A stretch of DNA of 64,000 nt from Luscinia megarhynchos (taxonomy: Eukaryota > Chordata > Aves > Passeriformes > Turdidae). The translations under genes and the position numbers were made by a program. Below the pieces are notes generated by a model that saw only the letters and a program-made list of their open reading frames with translations, was not told the origin of the DNA and did not search any database. Below, piece after piece: positions 50,200 to 59,511 of this stretch (the stretch's first letter is position 1; every line of letters starts with the position of its first letter). Location of the stretch: contig JAPFBE010000003.1 in the NCBI GenBank assembly GCA_034336665.1, positions 235,001-299,000 of the forward strand, given 5' to 3'.

Positions 50200-51612
50200 G
50201 GGGACACCTGGCGTGGCACCGCCCAGAGCCCGGGGGCACCTGGATTGGCACCGCCCAGAGCCCGGGGGCACCTGGATTGGCACCGCCCAGAGCCTCAGGT
50301 GCACCTGGATTGGCACCGCCCAGAGCCCGGGGGCACCTGGATTGGCACCGCCCAGAGCCTCAGGTGCACCTGGATTGGCACCGCCCAGAGCCCGGGGGCA
50401 CCTGGATTGGCACCGCCCCAGAGCCTCAGGTGCACCTGGATTGGCACCGCCCCAGAGCCCGGGGGCACCTGGATTGGCACCGCCCAGAGCCTCAGGTGCA
50501 CCTGGATTGGCACCGCCCAGAGCCCGGGGGCACCTGGATTGGCACCGCCCAGAGCCTCAGGTGCACCTGGATTGGCACCGCCCAGAGCCCGGGGGCACCT
50601 GGATTGGCACCGCCCAGAGCCCGGGGGCACCTGGATTAGCACCGCCCAGAGCCTCAGGTGCACCTGGATTGGCACCGCCCAGAGCCCGGGGGGCACCTGG
50701 ATTGGCACCGCCCAGAGCCCGGGGGCACCTGGATTGGCACCGCCCAGAGCCTCAGGTGCACCTGGATTGGCACCGCCCAGAGCCCGGGGGCACCTGGATT
50801 GGCACCGCCCAGAGCCCGGGGGCACCTGGATTGGCACCGCCCAGAGCCTCAGGGGCACCTGGATTGGCACCGCCCAGAGCCTCAGGTGCACCTGGATTGG
50901 CACCGCCCAGAGCCCGGGGGCACCTGGATTGGCACCTCCCAGAGCCCGGGGGCACCTGGATTGGCACCGCCCAGAGCCTCCAGGGGCACCTGGATTGGCA
51001 CCGCCCAGAGCCTCAGGGGCACCTGGATTGGCACGCCCAGAGCCCGGGGGCACCTGGATTGGCACCTCCCAGAGCCCCGGGGGCACCTGGATTGGCACTG
51101 CCCAGAGCCCGGGGGCACCTGGATTGGCACCTCCCAGAGCGGGGGCACCTGGATTGGCACCGCCCAGAGCCCGGGGGCACCTGGATTGGCACCGCCCAGA
51201 GCCCGGGGGCACCTGGATTGGCACCGCCCAGAGCCTCAGGGGCACCTGGATTGGCACCGCCCAGAGCCTCAGGTGCACCTGGATTGGCACCGCCCAGAGC
51301 CCGGGGGCACCTGGATTGGCACCTCCCAGAGCCCGGGGGCACCTGGATTGGCACCGCCCAGAGCCCGGGGGGCACCTGGATTGGCACCGCCCAGAGCCTC
51401 AGGGGCACCTGGATTGGCACCGCCCAGAGCCTCAGGGGCACCTGGATTGGCACCGCCCAGAGCCCGGGGGCACCTGGATTGGCACCTCCCAGAGCCCCGG
51501 GGGCACCTGGATTGGCACCGCCCAGAGCCCGGGGGCACCTGGATTGGCACCTCCCAGAGCCCCGGGGGCACCTGGATTGGCACCGCCCAGAGCCCGGGGA
51601 CACCTGGTGTGG
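50200..51612. repeat. 32-bp minisatellite, about 44 copies
   Basis: Unit is CCCGGGGGCACCTGGATTGG then CACCGCCCAGAG. A second form replaces CCCGGGGGC with CTCAGGTGC or CTCAGGGGC. Each unit holds an inverted CCAAT core (ATTGG) next to CACCGCCC, which resembles a GC/CACC box. Long plus frames (up to 1,208 codons) run through it and are artefacts. Confidence 0.96.
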
Positions 51613-51689
51613 CACCTGTCACCGGGGGGGGGAGGGGCCCGTCCTCGGGACCGGGAGCCCTGTGCGGGCTGGGACAGGGGTGGGGCAGC

Positions 51690-52270
51690 GGGGGCTCAGT
51701 CCACATCTGCATCTGCATCCACATCTGTATCATCATCCACATCTGCATCCATATCCTTCATCCTGCATCCACATCTGCATCCACAGCTGCATCCACAGCT
51801 GCACCCACATCTGCATCTGCATCCACATCTGTATCATCATCCACATCTGCATCCATATCCTTCATCCTGCATCCACAGCTGCATCCACAGCTGCATCCAC
51901 AGCTGCATCTGCATTTTCCACATCCCACAGCTGCATCCTGCATCTGGATTCTGCATCTCATCTCATCTCATCTCATCTCATCTCATCTCATCTCATCTCA
52001 TCTCATCTCATCTCATCTCATCTCATCTCATCTCATCTCATCTCATCTCATCTCATCTCATCTCCTGCCTCTACCTCTGCCTCTGCCTCCCTCACCCTGC
52101 ACCTGCATCCCACATCTGCATCCCCATCCCACATCTGCATCCCCCATCCCCATCCCACATCTGCATCCCTGTTGCATTTGGGGATGGGGATGGGATGCGA
52201 ATGGGGATGTGGGATGTGGGATGGGGGATGGGGGATGGGGGATGCAGGATGGATGCGGGACGCGGGACGC
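51690..52270. repeat. Compound arrays: (CATCTGCATCCA)n, (CATCT)n and (GGGGAT)n
   Basis: A CATCCACATCTGCATC region with a duplicated longer block (51715-51960) is followed by a clean TCATC pentamer run (51957-52062). Then comes CATCCCACATCTGCATCC and a GGGATGGGGGATG run to about 52250. Confidence 0.93.
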
Positions 52271-52339
52271 GCTCCCACGCCACATCCCATCGCTCCCGGC
52301 CCGTCCCGCACCCCGGCAGGGGGAAGCACCGAGCCGCGC

Positions 52340-52600
52340 TGGCGGGGCAGCGCCGGGACCGCCCGGGGCTCTGCGGGACCGGCCCGGGGCTCTGCGGGAC
52401 CGCCCGGGGCTCTGCGGGATCAGCCCGGGGCTGTGCGGGATCAGCCCGGGGCTCTGCGGGACCGCCCGGGGCTCTGCGGGACCGCCCGGGGCTCTGCGGG
52501 ATCAGCCCGGGGCTGTGCGGGATCAGCCCGGGGCTGTGCGGGATCAGCCCCGGGCTCTGCGGGACCCGCCCGGGGCTCTGCGGGATCGGCTCTGCCCGGG
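52340..52600. repeat. 20-24-bp array (GGGGCTCTGCGGGACCGCCC)n
   Basis: About 12 copies with GGGATCAGCCC and GGGACCGGCCC variants. CpG-rich. Confidence 0.92.
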
Positions 52601-52724
52601 CGGGGGGCCCGGGATCCGCAGTGACCCCCCGGGGCTCCCAGTTGCCCTCCGGGTTCCCGTTGCACCGGGAGGGCTCAGCCGAGTGTCCCGAGCGCCAACA
52701 CGGGAGATTTGGCTCCAGGAACTC

Positions 52725-53165
52725 AGCCTGGCACTGCCCATCCCAGCCTGGCACTGCCCCTCCTGTCCTGGCACTGCCCCTCCTGTCCCGGCACTGCCCG
52801 TCCCGTCCCGGCACTGCCCCTCCTGTCCTGGCACTGCCCATCCCATCCTGGCACTGCCCATCCCATCCTGGCACTGCCCATCCCGTCCTGGCACTGCCCA
52901 TCCTGTCCTGGCACTGCCCGTCCCATCCTGGCACTGCCCATCCCGTCCTGGCACTGCCCATCCCGTCCTGGCACTGCCCATCCTGTCCTGGCACTGCCCA
53001 TCCCGTCCTGGCACTGCCCATCCTGTCCTGGCACTGCCCATCCCGTCCTGGCACTGCCCATCCCGTCCTGGCACTGCCCGTCCCATCCTGGCACTGCCCG
53101 TCCCATCCTGGCACTGCCCGTCCCATCCTGGCACTGCCCGTCCTGTCCTGGCACTGCCCCTCCCG
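52725..53165. repeat. 20-bp minisatellite, 22 copies
   Basis: Unit CTGGCACTGCCCATCCCGTC varies at three positions (CATCC/CGTCC/CCTCC and CCGTC/CCATC/CTGTC). Highly regular spacing. Confidence 0.96.
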
Positions 53166-53465
53166 GTCTTTGGCACCCACGCTGTGTCCCGAAGCTCCTT
53201 CCCGTGGCAGGGGCTGAGGGCAGCTCTGGGGGCAGCACAGGGGCTCAGCTGGGGACTGGCAGTGCCAGGGTGTCCCTGGGCACAGACTGGGATGTGGCAC
53301 AGGGGACTGGCAGTGCCAGTGCAGCGGCTGAAGGGGATGCCCACCCGTGGGAGCCCAGAGAGCTCCTCTGGCTTCCCTGGGAGGTTCAAGACCCCCCTGG
53401 CGGGGTCCCCACAGACCCTCGAATGAGACCCAGGTGTCTCAGGGGCTGGATTCAGCTCCTTGGAA
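53166..53465. other. Unique sequence, no gene recognised
   Basis: GC-rich spacer between an array and an LTR. Shadow frames only. Confidence 0.35.
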
Positions 53466-53870
53466 CAATTTACCAACATTGAGAGAAGAAATGCAAGCTG
53501 CAAAAATAAATAGAGTGTAAATTAGACTGTTAGAATGTAGAATAAGTAGATTTCTAGAATGTTTATATTAAGGGGTTCGTGGCCAAGATGGAGAATTTGG
53601 GGTGTGGATCCTCTTCCTCCTTCTGCCCCGTGCCATCCATGCTGGGTGACATGCTGGCACTTTAGATTGGATGTGAACACAGCTGGACCATGTTATAAGA
53701 CTGAATTGTACTGGAAAATAATTGTAAATCCCCAGTAGGTAATTTAGAGTATAAAAGATCAGTCCTGCCTCTCCAGGCAGATTCTGCCCCGGACGTCTGG
53801 CGAGCAGAGCTGTGAGCTGGGCAGAGCAATCCTGAGATGAGGGAGAACAAACAGCCATGGGAACCTCTCA
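53466..53870 (+). mobile_element. Retroviral LTR (passerine type)
   Basis: GGCCAAGATGGAGAATTTGG, GGCACTTTAGATTGG, GTTATAAGACTGAATTGTAC and AGTAATTT/TAGAGTATAAAAGATC-like words occur in the order seen in common passerine LTRs. TATAAAAG at about 53750 fits the LTR promoter. The right end is unclear because a GAT-rich repeat follows. Confidence 0.6.
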
Positions 53871-53974
53871 GAACAGCTCCTGCAGCCTCCCATGGAAAGA
53901 GCTGGGCTCAAACCCCTGCATGTGCTCAGAGGTGAGCTCAGGGCTGAGGGACACCTGGGCAGTGACAGGGCAGG

Positions 53975-54155
53975 AGGAGGAGAAGGAGGATGAAGATGAG
54001 GATGAGGATGAGGATGAGGAGGAGCATGAGGATGAGGAGGATGAGGAGCATGAGGATAAGGAGGATGACGAGGATGAAGACGAAGATGAAGATGAGGATG
54101 ACGAGGATGAGGATGAAGACGAAGATGAAGATGAGGATGAGGAGGATGAGGAGAG
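53975..54155. repeat. Trinucleotide-based repeat (GAGGAT/GAAGAT)n
   Basis: About 180 bp of GAG, GAT, GAA and GAC triplets. In one plus frame this reads as an Asp/Glu run. The frame (53857-54246) starts in the LTR and has no other support as a gene. An AATA repeat at 54234-54270 follows. Confidence 0.93.
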
Positions 54156-54312
54156 AATTTCCCCGGCAGGGGGTCCCGAGCCCTGCGGCTCAGGAGCGAG
54201 CAGCCCGTGCCGGGGCTCCAGAGCTGCTCCTGCAATAAAGAAATAAATAAATAAATAAATAAATAAATACTGAATTTAGCGATGCTAACAGCTCTGTCCC
54301 CGGCTGCCGCCG

Positions 54313-54533
54313 TGGCTCAGCAGAAACGTTTTCTGCTGTGTCAGAGTCTGACTCAGCGGAACGGGGCCGCTGCCGGGCCGGGGCCGCCCTACCGCGGCCC
54401 TATCGCGGCCCTATCGCGGCCCTACCGCCGCCCTATCGCGGCCCTATCGCGGCCCTATCGCCGCCTCCTGCTTGTGCCGCCCCGTTATCAGCCCAGCGCA
54501 GCCCCGGGCTGGGGCCAGCGCCGTGACTCAGCA
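54313..54533. promoter_or_regulatory. Candidate globin control element: NF-E2/MARE and GATA motif cluster
   Basis: TGACTCAGCA at 54524-54533 is a full NF-E2/MARE core (reverse of TGCTGAGTCA). TGACTCAGCG at 54349-54358 and TGGCTCAGCA at 54313-54322 each match it at 9 of 10 positions. TTATCA at 54485-54490 is a GATA site on the minus strand. Between them lies a short array of GCGGCCCTATC units (54389-54466). Such NF-E2 plus GATA clusters mark erythroid enhancers of beta-globin control regions. The site is about 8.5 kb upstream of the globin gene. Function is inferred. Confidence 0.45.
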
Positions 54534-54589
54534 CCGGAGCCTGTGCGAACTCATCCCCCAGCCCGTGCTGGGAGAGCCAGAAACACCCC

Positions 54590-54870
54590 ATAAATATATA
54601 TCCCAGAAACACCCCAGAGACATCCCAGAAATATATATCCCAGAAATATCCCAGAGACATCCCAGAAACACCCCAGAGACATCCCAGAAACATCCCAGAG
54701 ACATCCCAGAAACATCCCAGAGACACCCCAGAGACATCCCAGAGACATCCCAGAAATATCCCAGAAACATCCCATAAGTATCCCATAAACACCCCAGAAA
54801 CATCCCATAAATATCCCATAAACCTCCCATAAATGTCACATAAATATCCCAGAAACATCCCGTAACATCC
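54590..54870. repeat. 11-bp array (CCCAGAAACAT)n
   Basis: About 25 units of CCCAGAAACAT, CCCAGAGACAT and CCCATAAATAT. A separate (CTGACC)n run follows at 54923-55030. Confidence 0.93.
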
Positions 54871-55107
54871 CATAAACTGCAGACAGGCTCGAGTCCTGGG
54901 CATGGCAGTGAGAGCCCTCGGCTGACCCTGACCCTGACCCTGACCCTGCTCCTGGTCCTGACCCTGACCCTGACACTGGACCTCGTTCATGTCCTGGTCC
55001 GGGTCCTGGTCCTGGTCCTGACCCCGACCCTGATCTCAGAGCTCCCTCTCTGCCTGGGGCTGCACAGGAGCCTCACACAGCAGGGCCGAGCTGCTGGCCT
55101 TGGAACA

Positions 55108-55475
55108 GGGATGTGGGGTGTGGGGTGTGTGGGGTGTGTGGGATTCGGGGTGTGTGGGGTGTGTGGGATTTGGGGTGTGTGTGGGGTGTGTGGGATTTGG
55201 GGTGTGTGGGGTGTGTGGGGGTGTGTGTGGGGTGTGTGGGATTCGGGGTGTGTGGGGTGTGTGGGATTTGGGGTCTGTGGGATTTGCTGGGGTGTGTGGG
55301 ATTTGGGGGTGTGTGGGGGTGTGTGGGAGTGTGTGGGGGTGTGTGGGGTGTGTGGGGGTGTGTGGGATTCGGGGTGTGTGGGGTGTGTGGGATTTGGGGT
55401 GTGTGGGATTTGGGGTGTGTGGGATTCGGGGGTCTGTGGGATTTGGGGTCTGTGGGATTTGGGGTGTGTGGGATG
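55108..55475. repeat. Array (GGGGTGTGTGGGATTC)n
   Basis: GGGGTGTGTGG, GGGATTTGG and GGGATTCGG words over about 370 bp. G- and T-rich on the plus strand. Confidence 0.94.
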
Positions 55476-55544
55476 CTCCGAGCTGCTGGGCTTTGCTGCT
55501 GAGGGATCCGTCCCTGCTCTGCGCTCCCTGCTGCAGCACAGGCA

Positions 55545-55770
55545 CCACCAAACAGCTGCGGGTGCTTTTCCTGCACCACCAAACACCTGTACACAAGCAC
55601 AGGTACCACCAAATATCCTGCAGGTCACCACCAGACACCTGCAGAGCTCCTCCTGCAGCACAGGCACCGCCAAACAGCTGCAGGTCACCACCAGACACCC
55701 GCGGGTGTTTTCCTGCAGCACCAGACACCCGCGGGTGTTTTCCTGCAGCACCAGACCTGCAGCTCAGCCC
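55545..55770. repeat. Short array around CACCACCAGACACCTGCAGG
   Basis: Six or so imperfect copies of 28-40 bp combining CACCACCAAACA, GCTGCAGGT and TTTTCCTGCAGCAC. Confidence 0.8.
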
Positions 55771-55984
55771 GGCTCAGTGCCCCTGCAGCCCGGGGCTCCC
55801 CCGGGGCTCCCTCGGTGGCCACGGCGAGGGGAGCTCTGGGCTCTGGGCAGAGCCGAGTCCCCTGCCCTGTGCTGGGACAGACTGTCCTGTGTGAGTCCTG
55901 CCTGAGACCCCGAACCCTGTCCTGTCACAGCTCTCACCTGAGAGAAAAACGTGATGGCAAAACTCGGTGTGCCCCACGGACAGG

Positions 55985-56640
55985 AGAGGAGGAGCTGCAG
56001 GAGAGCTCAGAGCCCCTGGCAGGGCCTGGAGGGATCCAGGGGAGCTGGAGAGGGGCTGGGGACAAGGCAGGGAGGGACAGACACAGGGAATGGCTCCAGA
56101 GTCGGGTTTGGTGGATATTGGGAATCAGGAATTGTTCCTGGGAGGGGCTGGGATGGATTCCCAGAGCAGCTGTGGCTGCCCCTGGATCCCTGCAATGTTC
56201 AGCTCCAGGCTGGGACAGTGGGAGGTGTCCCTGCCATGGCTGGGGTGGGATTAAATGGGATTAAATGAAATTAAATTGGATTAAATGGGATTTAATGGGA
56301 TTAAATTAGATTAAATGGGATTTAATTGTATTTAATGGGATTAAATGGAATTTAATGGGATCAAATGGGATTTAATGGTATTTAATGGGATTAAATGGGA
56401 TTTAATGGTATTGAATGGGATTTAATGGTATTTAATGGTATTTAATAGAATTTAATGGGATCAAATGAGATCAAATTGGATTAAATGGGACTAAATGGAT
56501 TTCAATGGAATTCAATGGGATTAAATGGGATTCAGTGGGATTCAATGGGATTTAGTGGGATTAAATGGGATTCAATGGGATCAAATGGGACTAAATGGAA
56601 TTCAATGGGATTCAATGGGATTTCAGGTCCCTCCCAACCC
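55985..56640 (+). mobile_element. CR1 LINE 3' fragment with internal 10-bp expansion
   Basis: Runs through GGGACAGACACAGGGAATGG, GATATTGGGAATCAGGAATT, GATCCCTGCAATGTTCAGCT and GGTGTCCCTGCCATGGCTGG, then a long A/T-rich repeat, then ends TTTCAGGTCCCTCCCAACCC. The repeat therefore sits exactly between the TGCCATGG word and the GGTCCCTCCCAACC end of CR1. Confidence 0.88.
56248..56625. repeat. 10-bp tandem repeat (GGGATTAAAT)n inside CR1
   Basis: About 37 copies of GGGATTAAAT with GGGATTTAAT, GGTATTTAAT and GGGATTCAAT variants. It is the same CR1 segment, reverse complemented, that is expanded at 23805-23900. Confidence 0.94.
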
Positions 56641-57020
56641 GCGGCATTCGCCGCCGGTGCCGGGCTTGGACGGGCTCTGTCCGTCCGTCCGTCCCGCCCG
56701 GGGCAGCCCCTCCCGGGCCGGGTTTATCGGGGCTGCAGCGGGCTGGGGCGGCGCCGGGGCTGCGGGGGCGACAGGGCGGCGGGCAGCGCTGATAGCGGGG
56801 GTCCGCGAGTGCTGCCCTGCAGCGAAACCTGCAGCTCCAGAAACTCCTTCTGCCTCGTCCAGTCCCGGCGGGAACAGCGGCACGAGCTGTGCTGGCTCTC
56901 GCACACCGGCGGCTGCGTGTGCCTGAGCGCGGCCTGAAAGAGGACAATGGATCCCAAACCCGCTCTGAGCCCTGGCTGGCTCTGGAGCAGCTGCTCCGCC
57001 CTTTCCCTAAAGTCTGGGAG
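56641..57020. other. CpG-rich unique sequence, possible regulatory DNA
   Basis: Very CpG-dense from 56641 to about 56940. It contains TGATAG at 56790-56795 and CCGTCCGTCCGTCC near 56680. No gene seen. Position between candidate control elements makes a hypersensitive site possible, but this is only inference. Confidence 0.35.
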
Positions 57021-57024
57021 CGTC

Positions 57025-58380
57025 TGCTGCTCTGGGCACCCTGTGCCAGCCCTGCCCCTCTGCCAGGGACAATTCCTGCCCAAATCCCACCCAGCCCTGC
57101 CCTCTGCCCGGAACAATTCCTGCCCAAATCCCACCCAGCCCTGCCCTCTGCCAGGAACAATTCCTGCCCAAATCCCACCCAGCCCTGCCCACCCTGCGAG
57201 GAACAATTCCTGCCCCAAATCCCACCCAGCCCTGCCTCTGCCAGGGACAATTCCTGCCCCAAATCCCACCCAGCCCTGCCCACCCTGCCCGGAACAATTC
57301 CTGCCCAAATCCCACCCAGCCCTGCCCCACCCCAGCCAGGAACAATTCCTGCCCCAAATCCCACCCAGCCCTGCCCTCTGCCAGGGACAATTCCTGCCCC
57401 AAATCCCACCCAGCCCTGCCCTCTGCCCCGGAACAATTCCTGCCCAAATCCCACCCAGCCCTGCCCACCCTGCCAGGGAACAATTCCTGCCCAAATCCCA
57501 CCCAGCCCTGCCCTCTGCCAGGAACAATTCCTGCCCCAAATCCCACCCAGCCCTGCCCACCCTGCCAGGGACAATTCCTGCCCAAATCCCACCCAGCCCT
57601 GCCCACCCTGCCAGGGACAATTCCTGCCCAAATCCCACCCAGCCCTGCCCTCTGCCAGGAACAATTCCTGCCCAAATCCCACCCAGCAGCCCTGCCCTCT
57701 GCCAGGGGACAATTCCTGCCCAAATCCCACCCAGCCCTGCCCACCCCTGCCGGGAACAATTCCTGCCCCAAATCCCACCCAGCCCTGCCCCACCCTGCCA
57801 GGGGACAATTCCTGCCCAAATCCCACCCAGCCCTGCCCACCCTGCCAGGAACAATTCCTGCCCAAATCCCACCCAGCCCTGCCCTCTGCCAGGGACAATT
57901 CCCGCCCCAAATCCCACCCAGCCCTGCCCACCCCTGCCAGGAGCAATTCCTGCCCAAATCCCACCCAGCCCTGCCCACCCTGCCAGGGACAATTCCTGCC
58001 CAAATCCCACCCAGCCCTGCCCACCCTGCCAGGGACAATTCCTGCCCAAATCCCACCCAGCCCTGCCCACCCAGCCAGGAGCAATTCCTGCCCAAATCCC
58101 ACCCAGCCCTGCCCTCTGCCAGGAACAATTCCTGCCCAAATCCCACCCAGCCCTGCCCTCTGCCAGGAACAATTCCTGCCCCCAAATCCCACCCAGCCCT
58201 GCCCACCCTGCCAGGGAACAATTCCTGCCCGAGATCCCACCCAGCCCTGCCCTCTGGCACTGGGAGCCATTCCCTGGGTCCTGTCCCTCCCTGCCTTGTC
58301 CCCAGCCCCTCTCCAGTTTTTCCAGGGGTCCCTCATGTCCATCCCCAGCACCATTCCAAGCCACCCCTGCCTGGGTATCT
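57025..58380 (-). mobile_element. CR1 LINE fragment containing a 45-bp minisatellite
   Basis: Begins in CR1 with GGGCACCCTGTGCCAGCCCT. The word GGGACAATTCCTGCCCAAAT CCCACC is then repeated, and CR1 resumes with CTCTGGCACTGGGAGCCATT, TGTCCCTCCCTGCCTTGTCC and CCCCTCTCCAGTTTTTCCAG. Minus orientation. Confidence 0.87.
57060..58230. repeat. CR1-born minisatellite, unit about 39-47 bp, about 27 copies
   Basis: Unit: GGAACAATTCCTGCCCAAAT, CCCACCCAGCCCTGCC, then either CTCTGCCA or CACCCTGCCAG. The two end types are shuffled. Shadow frames reach 546 codons on the minus strand. Confidence 0.96.
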
Positions 58381-58439
58381 GTGCAGGGAAATCACTTCTG
58401 ACCTCCAAGGCACCAATCCCACACTGGCCACAGCCACAT

Positions 58440-58600
58440 GGATTGGATAAATGTGGGGCAGAACTGGGTAAATGTGGGCAGGGATGGATAATGTGGGGCA
58501 GAGATGGATAAATGTGGAACAGGGATGGATAATGTGGGGCAGGATTGGGTAAATGTGGAACAGGGATGGATAATGTGGGCAGAATGGATAAAGGAGGTGG
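58440..58600. repeat. Short array (GGATAAATGTGGGGCAG)n
   Basis: About seven copies of 19-25 bp, with GGATAATGTGGGGCAG and GGTAAATGTGGAACAG variants. A small (CCCATTAACC)n run follows at 58665-58728. Confidence 0.88.
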
Positions 58601-58789
58601 TGTAGGACTGTGCAGAGGGGCTGCAAGAGGCCCCTGATGTGACAGACTCTCCCCAGCCCCTAATCCCATTAATCCCATTAACCCCATTAACCCCATTAAC
58701 CTCATTAACCTCATTAACCTCATTAACCTGTGATTCCCTCCCCTCTTCCTGTGGGAGGTTTAAGAAGTTTCGTCCAGTCTTCCAGTGAC

Positions 58790-59245
58790 AGACTGATGCT
58801 TGACCTGAGAAGGCTGGAGAGGGACTTTTTACACGGGGAGGCAGAAATAGGACCCAGGAATGGAGGGACAGACACAGGGAATGGAGGGACAGACACAGGG
58901 ATGGAGGGACAGACACAGGGATGGAGGGACAGACAGAGGGAATGGAGGGACAGGACTCAGGGAATGGAGGGACAGGACTCAGGGAATGGCTCCCAGTGCC
59001 CAGGGCAGGGCTGGGTGGGCTCAGGGCAGGAATTGCTCCTGGCAGGGTGGGCAGGGCTGGCTCAGCTGTGGAATTGCTCCCTGGCAGTGCCCAAGGCCAG
59101 GCTGGGCACTGGGGACAGCGGCAGGTGTCCCAGCACGGCAGGGTGGCACTGGCTGGGCTGGGCTGCCCTGGATCCCTGCGATGCTCAGTTCCAGGCTGGG
59201 CGCTGGGGACAGCGGGAGTGTCCCTGCCGTGGCCGGGGGGCTCGG
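58790..59245 (+). mobile_element. CR1 LINE fragment with internal 20-bp expansion
   Basis: GACCTGAGAAGGCTGGAGAG starts the CR1 body. GGAATGGAGGGACAGACACA is then repeated (58858-58985), followed by GAATGGCTCCCAGTGCCCAG, GGAATTGCTCCTGGCAGGGT, GCCCTGGATCCCTGCGATGC and TCCCTGCCGTGG. Plus orientation. The stretch 59041-59150 is partly duplicated. Confidence 0.85.
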
Positions 59246-59348
59246 GGGGATGTGGGGTCCTTGGCTCTGTGTGATGTCCCTGCAGACAGGCAGAGCCCAG
59301 CCCTGCTGCTGGCGGGGGCTCCCCTCTGTAACCTGCCCTGTCCCGGCT

Positions 59349-59435
59349 CTATCAGCAGCCCTGCTGCCCCAGCCCGGCCCGGACGGGCCTGCAGCCCCAG
59401 CAGGGCGATAGCAGCCGGGCTGTGGGGGCAGATAG
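59349..59435. promoter_or_regulatory. Candidate GATA-motif cluster upstream of globin
   Basis: CTATCA at 59349-59354 (TGATAG on the minus strand), GATAG at 59407-59411 and AGATAG at 59430-59435 lie within 90 bp of unique GC-rich sequence between a CR1 and an array. GATA sites are short, so this is suggestive only. It lies 3.7 kb upstream of the globin start codon. Confidence 0.3.
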
Positions 59436-59511
59436 GGCAGTCCTGCCCTGCCCTGCCCCGAGATCTGCAGCGTGCAAACCCGCCCCAGGGCCCCAGCGAG
59501 GTGATGGAGCC

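Noticed and set aside
49591..53426. Plus-strand frames of 817-1,208 codons
   Set aside because: They translate the 32-bp, CATCC and 20-bp arrays. No domain, and frame continuity depends only on the repeats.
53857..54246. Possible acidic protein (Asp/Glu run)
   Set aside because: The frame begins within an LTR and consists mainly of a GAG/GAT repeat, ending at an AATA repeat. No other coding sign.
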